DNA of 64,000 nucleotides from NCBI GenBank assembly GCA_963772065.1, contig CAVYVZ010000007.1, forward strand, positions 62,001-126,000, in the 5' to 3' direction. Made by a program: the position numbers and the translations under genes. Source of the DNA: CAVYVZ01 sp963772065 (GTDB lineage Bacteria; Acidobacteriota; Vicinamibacteria; Vicinamibacterales; UBA2999). The notes under the pieces are model-generated. The model worked only from the letters and a program-made list of their open reading frames with translations. It ran no database searches and was not told the origin of the DNA. Below, in pieces: positions 45,714-57,545 of this stretch (positions are counted from its first letter, which is position 1; each line of letters begins with the position of its first letter).

Positions 45714-46661
45714 ATGCGGAAGTTTTCGATGGCGCCGGTAGCGCTCGCTGTGGCCCTCGGGGTTGCGCTTGCCGGCTGCGGTCAGGTCGCCAACCTCAAA
45801 GCCAGGATGGCGTTCAGGGATGCCAACGCCCTGTACCAGCAGCAGGACTACCGGAAAGCGGCCGAGAAGTACGAGGAAGCCATCCGCGAGGATCCGAATA
45901 TCGGGAAGGAAGGCGCGTACTTCTTCGTCGGCAACAGCTACGACAACCTCTATAAGCCCGCGCGCAAGGGCGAGGCGGCGAACGACGAGCTCCTCGCCAA
46001 GGCTGTCGACTACTACAAGCGCGCGGCCGCCGAGGAGAAGGATCCCAAGATCAAGAAGCTGGCCCTGGAGTATCTCGTGGCGGCTTACGGTCCAGAAAAG
46101 CTGAACGATCCCACGCAGTCGGAGCCGATGGTCAAGCAGATGATCGAGCTCGACCCGAAGGACCCCGGGAACTACTTCGTCCTCGCCAAAATCTACGAGG
46201 ACTCGGGGAACTACGAGCAGGCTGAGCAGACGCTCATTCAGGCGCGCGATGCGAAGCCGAACGATCCCGCGGTCTACATGCAGCTCGCCGGGTATTACAA
46301 CCGGCAGGGCGAGTTCGACAAGACGATTCAATCGCTGGAAGCTCGCGCTCAGCAGGAGCCGAACAACCCCGAGGCGTATTACACGATAGCCACCTTCTAC
46401 TGGGACAAGGCCTATCGCGATTTCCGCCTGCCCGACCCTGAGAAGAAGAAATACGTGGAGGCCGGCGTGGCGGCGGTCGACAAGGCGATCGCCCTCAAGA
46501 ACGACTATATGGACGCGCTCGTCTACAAGAACCTGCTCCTCCGGCTCCAGGCCAATCTGGAGAAAAACCCGGCGCGGCAGCAGGCGCTCCTCAAGGAAGC
46601 TGATCAGCTTCGCGACCGCGCACAGGAGCTGCGCAAACAGAAGGCCGCCGGAGCGTCCTAG
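45714..46661 (+). CDS. TPR-repeat lipoprotein
   Basis: 315 residues from the ATG at 45714 (GAGGGGG upstream). Signal peptide with lipobox LAGC gives a lipid-anchored Cys near residue 22. At least five TPR motifs follow (for example ANALYQQQDYRKAAEKYEEAI, YFVLAKIYEDSGNYEQAEQTL, YMQLAGYYNRQGEFDKTIQSL). Probable scaffold in the periplasm or at the outer membrane. A strong terminator ends the gene. Confidence 0.88.
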   Translation: MRKFSMAPVALAVALGVALAGCGQVANLKARMAFRDANALYQQQDYRKAAEKYEEAIREDPNIGKEGAYFFVGNSYDNLYKPARKGEAANDELLAKAVDYYKRAAAEEKDPKIKKLALEYLVAAYGPEKLNDPTQSEPMVKQMIELDPKDPGNYFVLAKIYEDSGNYEQAEQTLIQARDAKPNDPAVYMQLAGYYNRQGEFDKTIQSLEARAQQEPNNPEAYYTIATFYWDKAYRDFRLPDPEKKKYVEAGVAAVDKAIALKNDYMDALVYKNLLLRLQANLEKNPARQQALLKEADQLRDRAQELRKQKAAGAS

Positions 46662-46709
46662 CAGGGAGCGCGAGGCCTCACTCCTCGGGGGCTGCACCGG
46701 AATCGACAA

Positions 46710-46745
46710 GGGCCACACGGCTTTTCCAGCCGCGTGGCCCTTTTT
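46710..46745 (+). terminator. Rho-independent terminator
   Basis: GGGCCACACGGC / GCCGCGTGGCCC stem with one mismatch, followed by TTTTT. Lies 48 nt after the TPR lipoprotein stop. Confidence 0.85.
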
Positions 46746-46820
46746 CGTGTACAATTTTCGCCATTCAACCCCCTGCAATCCTGCTTTTCCTAGCTCGGGC
46801 AGAACTCTTGGAGTGAATAC

Positions 46821-49800
46821 ATGAAGCGCATCAGAACCATGTTGTGCCTGATCGCCGTCTGCGTGTTCTCGTGCGCGGCAGGTGACGCGTACGCGCAAGG
46901 CGTCACGACAGGCTCGGTAACTGGGATCGTGACCAACGCGCAGCAGGCGCCCGTTGCGGGTGCCCAAGTGATCGCGATCCACGAGCCGTCGGGAACCGTG
47001 TACCAGACGGTCACCCGCGCGGACGGACGGTTTTCGCTCCCTAACATGAGGGTCGGCGGTCCCTACACCGTCACCGTGGCGTTCTCCGGCGCGGGCGCTG
47101 CCGCATTCGAGCCCCAGACCCAGGAGGGCGTTGTCGTGAACCTGGGTGTGGCCACAGACGTCCCGGTTACGGTCCGGCCGATCTCTGTTCAGGAGGAAGT
47201 CACCGTCGTCGCGAAATCAGATCCTGTCTTCAGCTCCGCGAGAACAGGGGCGGCAACGACGATCACGCGGCAGGAGCTCGCGTCCCTGCCGTCGGTGTCG
47301 CAGCAGCTTCGAGACATCACGAGATTGAATCCGCAGGCAGGTGGCAACATGACGTTCGGCGGGCAGGACAACCGTCTGAACAACATCACCGTCGACGGAT
47401 CCTATTTCAACAACTCATTCGGCCTGGCGGGAACGCCAGGTGAACGAACCGGCGTAGCTCCGATCTCCCTCGACTCGATCGAAGAGATCCAGGTCAGCGT
47501 CGCGCCGTTCGACGTGCGGCAAGGCAATTTCGTCGGCGCTGCGGTGAATACCGTGACTCGCAGCGGAACCAACCAGTTCCGCGGATCCTTCTATCACCGC
47601 TTCCGCGACGAGGGGATGGTTGGAACCGATGCACACGGCTTGACCGTGAACCCCGGCACCTTCAATTTCCGGAACACCGGCGGTTACGGCTCCGGCCCCG
47701 TGGTGAAGAACAAGCTGTTCTTCTTCAGCAACTTCGAGGATGAATCGTTCACGCAGCCGGGCACGACGTTCGTCGCCAATACCGGCGGCCAGCCGGTCGG
47801 CGGAAACGTGACGCGCGTGCTGGCGTCGGATCTCGACCGAATCAGCTCGCTTCTGCAACAGAGATTCAATTACGAGACGGGCCCGTACCAGGCCTACGAC
47901 GAAGAAAAACCCGCGCGCCGGTTCCTGGCGAAGGGCGACTACAACATCAACAACAACAACAAGTTCATCTTCCGGTACAACCACCTGAACTCGAACACCG
48001 ACGTTCTGGCATCGAACTCCTCGTCGCTCGGCAACGGCAGCCGCCGAACCAGCACGCTGGCGCTCAACTTCCAGAACTCGAACTACCAGATTCTCGAGAA
48101 CATCCGGTCGGGGATCGGCGAGTGGAACTCGATCTTCGGGACCAGCATGGCCAACTCCCTCATCGCCGGCTACACGCACCAGGATGAGAGCCGCGCTTCG
48201 AGAGGAACCTTCTTCCCCTTCGTCGACGTCCTCGAAGCCGGGTCCACGTACACATCATTCGGGTTCGAACCGTTCACGCCGAACAACGAGCTGCGGTACA
48301 ACACGTTTCAGGTGCAGGACAACTTCACGAAGTACGGCGCGAACCACAGCCTGACGTTCGGCGGCAGCATGGAGCGCTACGAGTCTGAAAACGTCTTCTT
48401 CCCGGGGTCGCAGAGCGTCTACGTCTACAACACGCTCGCAGACTTCTTCACTGACGCAAACGACCAGGTGGCGAACCCGAACCGGGCGACGTCGCCGGTC
48501 ACGCTGCGTCGCTTCCAGGTCCGCTGGAACAACATTCCCGGCATGGAGAAGCCGATCCAGCCGCTCGAAGTCTGGTATGCCGGCGGGTACGCGCAGGACG
48601 AGTGGCGGCCGAACACGAGCGTGACGCTGACGATGGGGTTGAGGCTCGACGTACCCTTCTTCGGCGAGACGGGCTTCGCGAACGCGAATGCCGACAGCCT
48701 GACGTTCCGGGACGAGGACGGCTCCGGCGTGCAGTACTCGACCGCGAAGCTGCCCGATCCCAACATCCTCTGGTCGCCGAGATTCGGCTTCAATTGGGAC
48801 GTCAACGGCAATGGGACGACGCAGGTTCGAGGCGGTACCGGCGTGTTCACCGGCCGCCCCGCGTACGTGTGGATCTCGAACCAGATTGGAAACACCGGCG
48901 TGCTGACCGGGTTCGAACAGCTGGACAACACCACGGCCAGGCCGTTCAACCCGGATCCGAATCGCTACAAGCCCGCGAACGTGACAGGCGCTCCGGCGTC
49001 GACGTACGAGCTCGCGCTGACGGAGGACGCATTCAAGTTTCCGCAGCTCTGGCGGACGAATGTCGCCGTCGATCGTCGGCTGCCGGGAGGCCTCACCGGA
49101 ACCGGCGAGTTCATCTACGGCCGCGATGTGAATGGGATCTACTACATCAACGCGAACCTGCCGGCCGCTCAAACCACCCTGGCTGGCGCTGACAGCCGCC
49201 CGCGCTGGACCAACAACCGCATTCACTCGCAAGTCCAGAACGCGATCGTCTTGAAGAATCAGAACGAGGGAACGTCCTGGAACCTCTCGGGAATGCTGAC
49301 GCGCAATTTCGCGAACGGCTTTTTCATCAAGAGCGCCTACAGCTACGGTGAGTCGAAGAACACGATCGATCCGGGTTCGATCGCTTTCGGCTCCTGGACC
49401 GGCAACGCGATGTCGCGCGACCCGAACAACCCGGGCGTGGCGTACTCGACGAACTCGCCTGGACACCGTTTCTTCGTCGCAGGCACGTTCACCAAAGACT
49501 TCTTCCGCTTCGGCTCGACGATGGTGTCGGTGTTCTGGGAGTCGCGGACGATCGGCAACGCCAGCTACACCTTCGCCGGGGATCTGAACGGGGACGGCGG
49601 CGTGAACAACGACCTGCTCTACGTCCATCGCGACGTGTCCGAGATGAACTTCTCGCCGTTCACCGTCGGTACGCGAACGTTCACGGCCGCCGAGCAGGCG
49701 CAGGCCTGGGACGCGTACATCACCCAGGATCCGTACCTGAGCGGGCGAAGGGGCCAGTATGCCGAGCGGGGCGGCACGTTCCTGCCGCTCGTCAACAGGA

Positions 49801-50117
49801 TGGATTTGAGCGTCTCGCAGAACGTGTTCGGGAACCTTGGCGGGCAGCGCAACGGGTTCGAGGTCAGAGTCGACGTCCTGAACTTCGGCAACCTGCTGAA
49901 CAGCAACTGGGGCGTGGGCCAGCGCATCGCCGGCTCCACGACCTCGCCGCCGTTCTATGCGCAGCCGCTGACCAACGCGGCAGTCGACGCGACGGGGCGC
50001 GCCACTTACCGGCTCCGCGTCGTCAACAACGAGTTGCTCAGGGAAACCTACGAGCGGACGGCATTCCTGGACGACGTCTACAGGTTCCAGATCAGCCTGC
50101 GGTACAACTTCAACTAG
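46821..50117 (+). CDS. TonB-dependent receptor with carboxypeptidase regulatory-like domain
   Basis: 1098 residues. Signal peptide (LCLIAVCVFSCAAGDAYA), a CarboxypepD_reg-like domain (TGSVTGIVTNAQQAPVAGAQV, about 30-115), a plug (ITRQELASLPSVSQQLRDITRLNP, NRLNNITVDGSYFNNSFG) and a long beta-barrel with alternating aromatic strands ending YRFQISLRYNFN. The terminal Phe/Asn-type end is typical of outer-membrane barrels. Such Oar-like receptors import large ligands such as glycans or peptides. Intact, unlike many neighbours. A tonB-exbB-exbD operon is 0.7 kb away on the other strand. Confidence 0.93.
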   Translation: MKRIRTMLCLIAVCVFSCAAGDAYAQGVTTGSVTGIVTNAQQAPVAGAQVIAIHEPSGTVYQTVTRADGRFSLPNMRVGGPYTVTVAFSGAGAAAFEPQTQEGVVVNLGVATDVPVTVRPISVQEEVTVVAKSDPVFSSARTGAATTITRQELASLPSVSQQLRDITRLNPQAGGNMTFGGQDNRLNNITVDGSYFNNSFGLAGTPGERTGVAPISLDSIEEIQVSVAPFDVRQGNFVGAAVNTVTRSGTNQFRGSFYHRFRDEGMVGTDAHGLTVNPGTFNFRNTGGYGSGPVVKNKLFFFSNFEDESFTQPGTTFVANTGGQPVGGNVTRVLASDLDRISSLLQQRFNYETGPYQAYDEEKPARRFLAKGDYNINNNNKFIFRYNHLNSNTDVLASNSSSLGNGSRRTSTLALNFQNSNYQILENIRSGIGEWNSIFGTSMANSLIAGYTHQDESRASRGTFFPFVDVLEAGSTYTSFGFEPFTPNNELRYNTFQVQDNFTKYGANHSLTFGGSMERYESENVFFPGSQSVYVYNTLADFFTDANDQVANPNRATSPVTLRRFQVRWNNIPGMEKPIQPLEVWYAGGYAQDEWRPNTSVTLTMGLRLDVPFFGETGFANANADSLTFRDEDGSGVQYSTAKLPDPNILWSPRFGFNWDVNGNGTTQVRGGTGVFTGRPAYVWISNQIGNTGVLTGFEQLDNTTARPFNPDPNRYKPANVTGAPASTYELALTEDAFKFPQLWRTNVAVDRRLPGGLTGTGEFIYGRDVNGIYYINANLPAAQTTLAGADSRPRWTNNRIHSQVQNAIVLKNQNEGTSWNLSGMLTRNFANGFFIKSAYSYGESKNTIDPGSIAFGSWTGNAMSRDPNNPGVAYSTNSPGHRFFVAGTFTKDFFRFGSTMVSVFWESRTIGNASYTFAGDLNGDGGVNNDLLYVHRDVSEMNFSPFTVGTRTFTAAEQAQAWDAYITQDPYLSGRRGQYAERGGTFLPLVNRMDLSVSQNVFGNLGGQRNGFEVRVDVLNFGNLLNSNWGVGQRIAGSTTSPPFYAQPLTNAAVDATGRATYRLRVVNNELLRETYERTAFLDDVYRFQISLRYNFN

Positions 50118-50120
50118 TCC

Positions 50121-50149
50121 GGCTCAAGGCTTAGGGCTCAAGGCTCAGG
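50121..50149. repeat. Short GGCTCAAG tandem repeat after the receptor gene
   Basis: GGCTCAAGGCTTAGGGCTCAAGGCTCAGG, directly following the stop codon and before the terminator. Confidence 0.6.
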
Positions 50150-50157
50150 CCTCCCAG

Positions 50158-50191
50158 GGCCGGCGCTCCTCACGGAGCGCCGGCCTTTTTT
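50158..50191 (+). terminator. Rho-independent terminator
   Basis: A 12-pair perfect stem GGCCGGCGCTCC / GGAGCGCCGGCC with TCAC loop and a six-T tail. Ends the TonB-dependent receptor transcript. The remainder of the gap to 50385 shows no gene. Confidence 0.9.
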
Positions 50192-50385
50192 ATTTCTTCG
50201 GTTCGCCTGGTTGCCAGCGGCCTGCCGCATGCCGTTCGTGGCGTGCGGATCCGCACGCGTCGCACGGCCAGCACCACCCCGCACGGCGCGACAGACCTGT
50301 AACCGCCCGGAACAGGCGGGTTTTCGCACATCATGCGGGCTCTCCGGGCGGCATCGGTCCTGCTGTCATTCAGGCCGAGACCGCC

Positions 50386-50793
50386 ATGAAAAACATTCTT
50401 GTAGTGGACGACGATGCGGGCGTGCGCGGGCTGCTGACCCGCGTGATTGGGGACATGGGGTACCGGGTCACCGTGGCCGAGGACGCCGTCTCCGCGCTCG
50501 ATGTGCTCGAACAGAAGGACGTGAGCCTGGCTCTCGTCGACGTGAGGATGCCCGGCCGCGACGGCGTGTGGCTGGTCGATCAGATCGTGACGCGTTTTCC
50601 AGGCACGCCGGTGGCCCTGGCAACGGGTCTTACCGAGATGGACCCACAGGTCACGCTCCGCGCGGGCGTCGTGGGCTACGTCGTGAAGCCGTTCAAGCGA
50701 TCGGCCCTCGCCGACGTCATCAGCGCCGCGCTGGTCGCGCCGGCGCCGGAACCGGCACGGCCCTTCGACCTCACATCATTCGACCTGCTTTAG
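50386..50793 (+). CDS. Single-domain response regulator
   Basis: 135 residues, one receiver domain: ILVVDDDAGVRGLL acidic cluster, phospho-acceptor Asp in LALVDVRMPGRDG, Thr in ALATGL and Lys in YVVKPFKRSAL. No output domain; a short Pro/Ala tail follows. It stands alone without a kinase, so its partner is unknown; the hybrid kinase at 3518-7567 is far away. Confidence 0.92.
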   Translation: MKNILVVDDDAGVRGLLTRVIGDMGYRVTVAEDAVSALDVLEQKDVSLALVDVRMPGRDGVWLVDQIVTRFPGTPVALATGLTEMDPQVTLRAGVVGYVVKPFKRSALADVISAALVAPAPEPARPFDLTSFDLL

Positions 50794-50820
50794 CGCGTTC
50801 GCGCTCCGACGCAAACAAAA

Positions 50821-50843
50821 AAGGCCGCCCTTGGGGCGGCCTT
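50821..50843. terminator. Bidirectional terminator between response regulator and exbD
   Basis: AAGGCCGCCC-TTG-GGGCGGCCTT with A/T-rich flanks on both sides (six T on the minus strand), so it can stop both converging transcripts. Confidence 0.85.
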
Positions 50844-50869
50844 CTCACAGCGCGAATCGGGTAAGAACC

Positions 50870-51343
50870 TTAGTTGCTGCCGGTTGATGCCCCGCCGGCC
50901 CGCCGCATTCCTTCCGTGACGATACCCACTTTCTCGACGCCAGCGCCCTTGGCGGCATCGATGACCACCACGATTTCGCCGTAGCGAAGGCTGCCGGCGC
51001 CCATGATGAACATCGTCTTGTCCTTGCGTTCCTCGAAGATCGTGCGGAGCCGCTGTTCCAGCTCCTGTACGCTCACATCCTGCTTGTTGATCGAGATCTT
51101 GCGGTCGGCCGTGTAGTCGAGGACGACCTGGCTGACGTCGGGCGCCGCCTGCTGCGCCGAACGCGTCTCCGCGGGTAGATTGATGTCCAGGCCGCGCTGT
51201 GCCATCGGCAGGGCGGCCATGAAGATGACGAGCAGCACGAGCAGGACGTCGATCATCGGCGTCATGTTCATGTCGCACGTAGGCGGAGGAATCGTGGCCT
51301 TCTGGATCTTCTCCGCCCCGAAATGCTGATGCGCGTGCGCCAT
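50870..51343 (-). CDS. exbD: ExbD/TolR biopolymer transport protein, second copy
   Basis: 157 residues: a single N-terminal membrane helix with the proton-path Asp in MNMTPMIDVLLVLLVIFM, then a periplasmic domain. Two nt after the preceding exbD stop. With ExbB and TonB it forms an inner-membrane motor that energises TonB-dependent receptors. Two ExbD paralogues in one operon are common in Bacteroidetes and Acidobacteria. Confidence 0.93.
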   Translation of the reverse strand: MAHAHQHFGAEKIQKATIPPPTCDMNMTPMIDVLLVLLVIFMAALPMAQRGLDINLPAETRSAQQAAPDVSQVVLDYTADRKISINKQDVSVQELEQRLRTIFEERKDKTMFIMGAGSLRYGEIVVVIDAAKGAGVEKVGIVTEGMRRAGGASTGSN

Positions 51344-51345
51344 GA

Positions 51346-51789
51346 CTACTTGCCTCCGGTCGTCTGCTGCCCCTGCCGCGCCCGCGGCTCGGTGATGAGG
51401 CCCATATCCTCGATGCCACTCTCACGCAGCGCGTCCATCGCGGCCATGACAGCGCCGTACTCGACATCCTCGTCAGCGCGGATGAGAATGATCTTCTGCT
51501 TCTTGGTCTCGAGGATTTCTTCGACGCGCGTGCGCAGCTCGCCCTCGCGCACGGGAACGCTGTTCACGAACAACGACTTGTCAGCCCTGATCGCGACCAC
51601 CGTATCTTCCTGCGTTTCGGGCTTCGGCGCACCGTATGTCGCCATTGGCAGTCGAAGGTCTACGCCCCGCTGCAGCATGGGAGCTACGATCATCATGATG
51701 ATGAGGAGCACGAGCATGACGTCGACGAGCGGGGTGACGTTGATTTCGGACTTGATCCCTCCGGAAGGGCCGCCCACCTGCATTGACAT
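51346..51789 (-). CDS. exbD: ExbD/TolR biopolymer transport protein, first copy
   Basis: 147 residues with helix INVTPLVDVMLVLLIIMM carrying the conserved Asp and a periplasmic part (VVAIRADKSLFVNSVPV, IRADEDVEYGAVMAAMD). Partner of the copy at 50870, the ExbB-like protein and TonB in the same operon. Confidence 0.93.
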   Translation of the reverse strand: MSMQVGGPSGGIKSEINVTPLVDVMLVLLIIMMIVAPMLQRGVDLRLPMATYGAPKPETQEDTVVAIRADKSLFVNSVPVREGELRTRVEEILETKKQKIILIRADEDVEYGAVMAAMDALRESGIEDMGLITEPRARQGQQTTGGK

Positions 51790-51812
51790 CTTTATTTCTC
51801 CATGGCCGGATT

Positions 51813-51867
51813 GAGATTTGTGACTTGTGATTTCAAATCACAAATCACAAATCGCAAATCACAAATC
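51813..51867. repeat. AAATCAC tandem array with inverted arm
   Basis: GATTTGTGACTTGTGATTTC followed by AAATCACAAATCACAAATCGC and one more AAATCAC unit: the two arms are inverted and could form a hairpin. The array abuts the exbB stop codon. Same unit as 11673-11705. Confidence 0.75.
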
Positions 51868-52614
51868 TTACGCCGTCTTCTTGATGAAGTAGTCGACGAG
51901 CTCCGACGAGGAGTTGTCCATTTCCACGTTGAAGTACTCGAGGCGACCGGTCAGATAGTTGTAGAACCACACGGCCGGAATTGCCACGAACAGGCCGAGC
52001 GCGGTCTCGATGAGCGCTTCCGCGATACCGGCCGACACGGCGCCGATGCCGCCCGATCCGGTCGAGGCAATGCCCGTGAACGCGTTGATGACGCCGACCA
52101 CCGTTCCGAGAAGGCCGACGAATGGTGCGGTCGACCCGATCGTGGCGAGCGTGTTGACGCCCTTCTTCAGGTCGGAGGTGGTGAGAGCGGTCGCGCGCTG
52201 AATCGATCGGCGAACCGTATCGAGCAGGTCCTCGCGTCCGAGCTGGCCGCCGCTTTCCTGCTGGAACTGATACTCCTGGAGTCCGGCGAGCACGACCTTG
52301 GCGAGATGGCTGTACCGATAGTCCTTGGAGCTCGAGAGCGCGATGGCTTCCTTCAGGCGCCCGTCCTTCAGGTGCTTGGCCACCTGCGGCGCATAGAGCT
52401 TCGACTGCTTCCGCGCCTGGCTGTAGGTGTAGATGCGCTCGATCGCGACGCCCACGGACCAGAAGGACATGATGAAGAGCACGATGGCGACGCCCCACGC
52501 AATCGGCGTCATCTGCTGGAAAAGATCCATTAAGTTCAGCTCTTGCGCGAACGCCGGCGAGCTGACCAGAACCATGCCGAGCGCGGCGCTCGCGGTCCGT
52601 CCGAAATGACGCAT
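51868..52614 (-). CDS. exbB: ExbB/TolQ/MotA proton channel protein with signal peptide
   Basis: 248 residues from the ATG at 52614 (ATG at 52629 also possible). An N-terminal cleavable-type signal (ASAALGMVLVSSPAFAQ) precedes three membrane helices; the MotA/ExbB core is APFVGLLGTVVGVINAFTG and GIAEALIETALGLFVAIPAV. Forms the pentameric channel of the TonB motor. The extra signal is seen in some ExbB proteins. Confidence 0.92.
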   Translation of the reverse strand: MRHFGRTASAALGMVLVSSPAFAQELNLMDLFQQMTPIAWGVAIVLFIMSFWSVGVAIERIYTYSQARKQSKLYAPQVAKHLKDGRLKEAIALSSSKDYRYSHLAKVVLAGLQEYQFQQESGGQLGREDLLDTVRRSIQRATALTTSDLKKGVNTLATIGSTAPFVGLLGTVVGVINAFTGIASTGSGGIGAVSAGIAEALIETALGLFVAIPAVWFYNYLTGRLEYFNVEMDNSSSELVDYFIKKTA

Positions 52615-52689
52615 CTTCCGACCCTCCATTACTGCACCCTCCGGTAGCCGTGGGCCTCAGGCGCCCGCGGGAAAAGTTACGAGCCTGCG

Positions 52690-53413
52690 TTACTGCAATG
52701 TAAATTGGACCGTCACGGTCATGATGACCGGCACGGGCACGCCGTTGAGCAGGGTCGGCGTGAATTCCCACTGGGCCACCGCGTCCTTTGCCGCCTGGTC
52801 GAGCAGCGGGATCGAGCGGAGGACGCGCGCATCCTGCACCTTGCCATTCGGGCCGATCGTCGCCTCGATGATGACGATGCCCTGCACGCGCGCCGACTGC
52901 GCGATCGCCGGGTAGACCGGCGCCACGTGGCGGGTCTTCTGCGGTGGCTTGATGTTGCCGCCGACGCGCACGGGCGCGCGTTGGTGGCGGGGGCGGAGGC
53001 GGCGCATCCGGCAAGCCGCCAACGACACCGCCGACGACGCCTCCGGGGACGCCGCCCTCGACGCCGCCGGCAACACCGCCTTCGAAGCCGGTATCGATGC
53101 CGCTCTCAGGCTTGATCTCGGACGGGGCCTCCACTGGCGCCGCGTTCGGGCTCACATCCATCACCGGCTTTGGCGCCGCGGCCGCAGCCGGCGGTGGGGG
53201 CGGCGGCGGTGGGGGCGGCGGGGGCGGCGGCGCCGCGACGAATGCCATCATCGACGGCGGCGTCGGCAGCACGTCGGTGGCTAGCAAGGGAATGATGACG
53301 AGGGCCGCGATGACTGCCGTGTGCACGAAGATCGACAGCGGAATCGTGTACCACTTCTGGCTGCCGATCTTGATGCTCGAATCGACGACGTCACCGAACA
53401 AGTCGCGTGGCAC
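52690..53413 (-). CDS. tonB: TonB energy-transducing protein, one frameshift
   Basis: GTG start (MPRDLFGDVVDSSIKIG) with AGGAGG upstream. One membrane helix (IPLSIFVHTAVIAALVIIPLLA), a long Pro run, a Gly/Val-rich spacer (GGVAGGVEGGVPGGV) and the C-terminal TonB domain (PPQKTRHVAPVYPAIAQSARVQG, VIIEATIGPNGKVQDARVL). One extra base near 52972-52980 lies between the spacer and TonB domain; span 724 nt, one over a codon multiple, corrected 240 residues. Spans the periplasm to contact TonB boxes of receptors. Confidence 0.9.
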
Positions 53414-53490
53414 GTCTGACCTCCTGGAATCGTCCGTGCAAATGCGTGAAACCCTGTAGTGCTGCCCCGAACCGTGCGAACAAGCCGCCG

Positions 53491-53496
53491 ATTATA
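53491..53496 (-). promoter_or_regulatory. -10 box upstream of tonB operon
   Basis: TATAAT on the minus strand, about 78 nt before the tonB start. No convincing -35. The rest of 53414-53668 shows no gene. Confidence 0.35.
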
Positions 53497-53668
53497 GCCT
53501 ATTCATGCGGCCCAACCGGACCCGCTTCGGCTTATCCGGCGAGAACTTTAGACACCGTTCGCAGAAAATTGCTCCCCGGGAACGGCTCAACAAAACCCGC
53601 GCATTCTAGATCGGTTCACGGCCGGGTCAACAGCAACATTTCGGCGACGCCGCCAGAGCTCGTCAGCC

Positions 53669-56128
<2,460 letters not shown>

Positions 56129-56132
<4 letters not shown>

Positions 56133-56725
56133 GAGTGCTTCGTCTCCTTTATCCGCGACGGCAGCGACATGCCGCCGGTAAGAAAGACCCGAATGCCATC
56201 CTCGACGGAGACGTCCGGGAAAAAGGCCTTCTCGCGTGGGTACATCACCACATCGCCGAGATACAGGTGGTTGGTGGGGATGTACACGGCGACGAGCGAC
56301 TCGGCGCCGTGGCCACGATCGACGGTGAACTCCTTGGTCAGAAATCCCATGATCCAGCCGCGCTGCGGATCCTCCACCATCACCACCCGCTTGAAGCCGT
56401 ACTCGTTGTCGGGCGAGAACGCCGCGGTCAACTGCTTCACGGGCGCGTAGATCGCCCGGAAGACCGGCACCCGCATCAGCCAGCTCTCGCCGCGCGTCAG
56501 CACGCGCCGGCCGATCACGTTCGTCGCGATGGCGCCGATCACAAGCATGAACAGCAGCGTCAGGGCGATGCCGAGCCCTTGCACGCTGCGCCCCAACAGG
56601 TAGAACGCCACGGGCGCCGTGAAACGGTCCATGATATCGAAGATCCAGACCAGGGCCACGACGCTGATGAAGAGCGGCACCGTGACGAAGAAGCCGGCGA
56701 TGAAACTGCGGCGCAGCCAGTGCAT
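56129..56725 (-). CDS. DUF502 membrane protein
   Basis: 198 residues: MHWLRRSFIAGFFVTVPLFISV, two N-terminal helices (about 8-30 and 50-72), then a soluble domain with PVFRAIYAPVKQLTAAF and YIPTNHLYLGDVVMYP, as in DUF502 proteins. Function unknown; plant relatives are COV proteins tied to vascular patterning and trafficking. ATG overlaps the uppP stop (TGATG), and its stop overlaps the hppA start. Confidence 0.88.
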
Positions 56726-57539
56726 CACGACCGGGTCACCAGCCACGCCACCACGGACGGCTGCCAGGGCGAATCGGTAGTAGGCAAACACATCCAGCGA
56801 GTGGTTGGCGAGATACCTGATCAGGTATTTCACCGCCAGATATCCAACCACGCCGGCCACCAGAACGCCGACCGTGAACATCGTGACCGCCGAGGCGTCG
56901 AGGGTGACGTTCCTGAGCGCGACCGCTTCCCGCGACGCCGCGGCCACGACGGCTGGAACGCTCATGAGGAACGTGAAGCGCGCGGCGGCTTCGCGGCGGA
57001 TACCCATCAACATCGCGATCGAAATCGTGGTGCCGGAACGCGACATGCCCGGAACGAGCGCCGCTGCCTGCCCGACGCCAATCAGAAACGCTTCCCCGGT
57101 GGTGATGTCCTGGTCGCCCCGGCTGGTCGGGCGAGCGCGCTCTGCGATCGATCATCAGGATGGCGCCGAGCGTGAGCATTGCCGCGCACACAGCCGGCTC
57201 GCGGAGGCGCTCGAGCCAGTCGAGGTCGGCGAGCAGCCCGACCAGCACGATGGGCACCGTGCCGGCCACCACGAGCCGCACGACGTGGCCTCGCTCGCCG
57301 CCACCGCCGGTCAGCGCGGCAGGTGCCGCCGCCGCAAGCGGCCACAGGTCGCTGCGAAAGTAGTAGAGCACCGCGGCAAGCGTGCCCACGTGCGTCGCGA
57401 CGTCGAACGCGAGGCCGAGCCCCTGGGCGTCCCAGCCGAAAAACTCGCGCGCGAGTATCAGATGCGCGGAGCTCGACACGGGCAGGAACTCCGTGAGCCC
57501 CTGCACGATGCCGAGCAGCGTCGCGTAGAGGTAGTCCAA
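56725..57539 (-). CDS. uppP: Undecaprenyl-diphosphatase UppP, two frameshifts
   Basis: TTG start: GIVQGLTEFLPVSSSAHLIL with the catalytic Glu and Ser cluster; later MSRSGTTISIAMLMG with the catalytic Arg. Two surplus bases, near 57126-57132 (RRAR / TSRGDQDITTG) and 56753-56757 (ALAAV / VVAWLVTRS), split the gene; span 815 nt, two over a codon multiple, corrected 270 residues. Recycles the undecaprenyl carrier of cell-wall synthesis. Its corrected stop overlaps the DUF502 start. Confidence 0.9.
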
Positions 57540-57545
57540 CGCGCG

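Noticed and set aside
52960..53240. Repeat array or CRISPR in the GC-rich tonB region
   Set aside because: It is coding DNA for a Pro run and Gly/Val spacer; no regular repeat-spacer pattern exists anywhere in the window.
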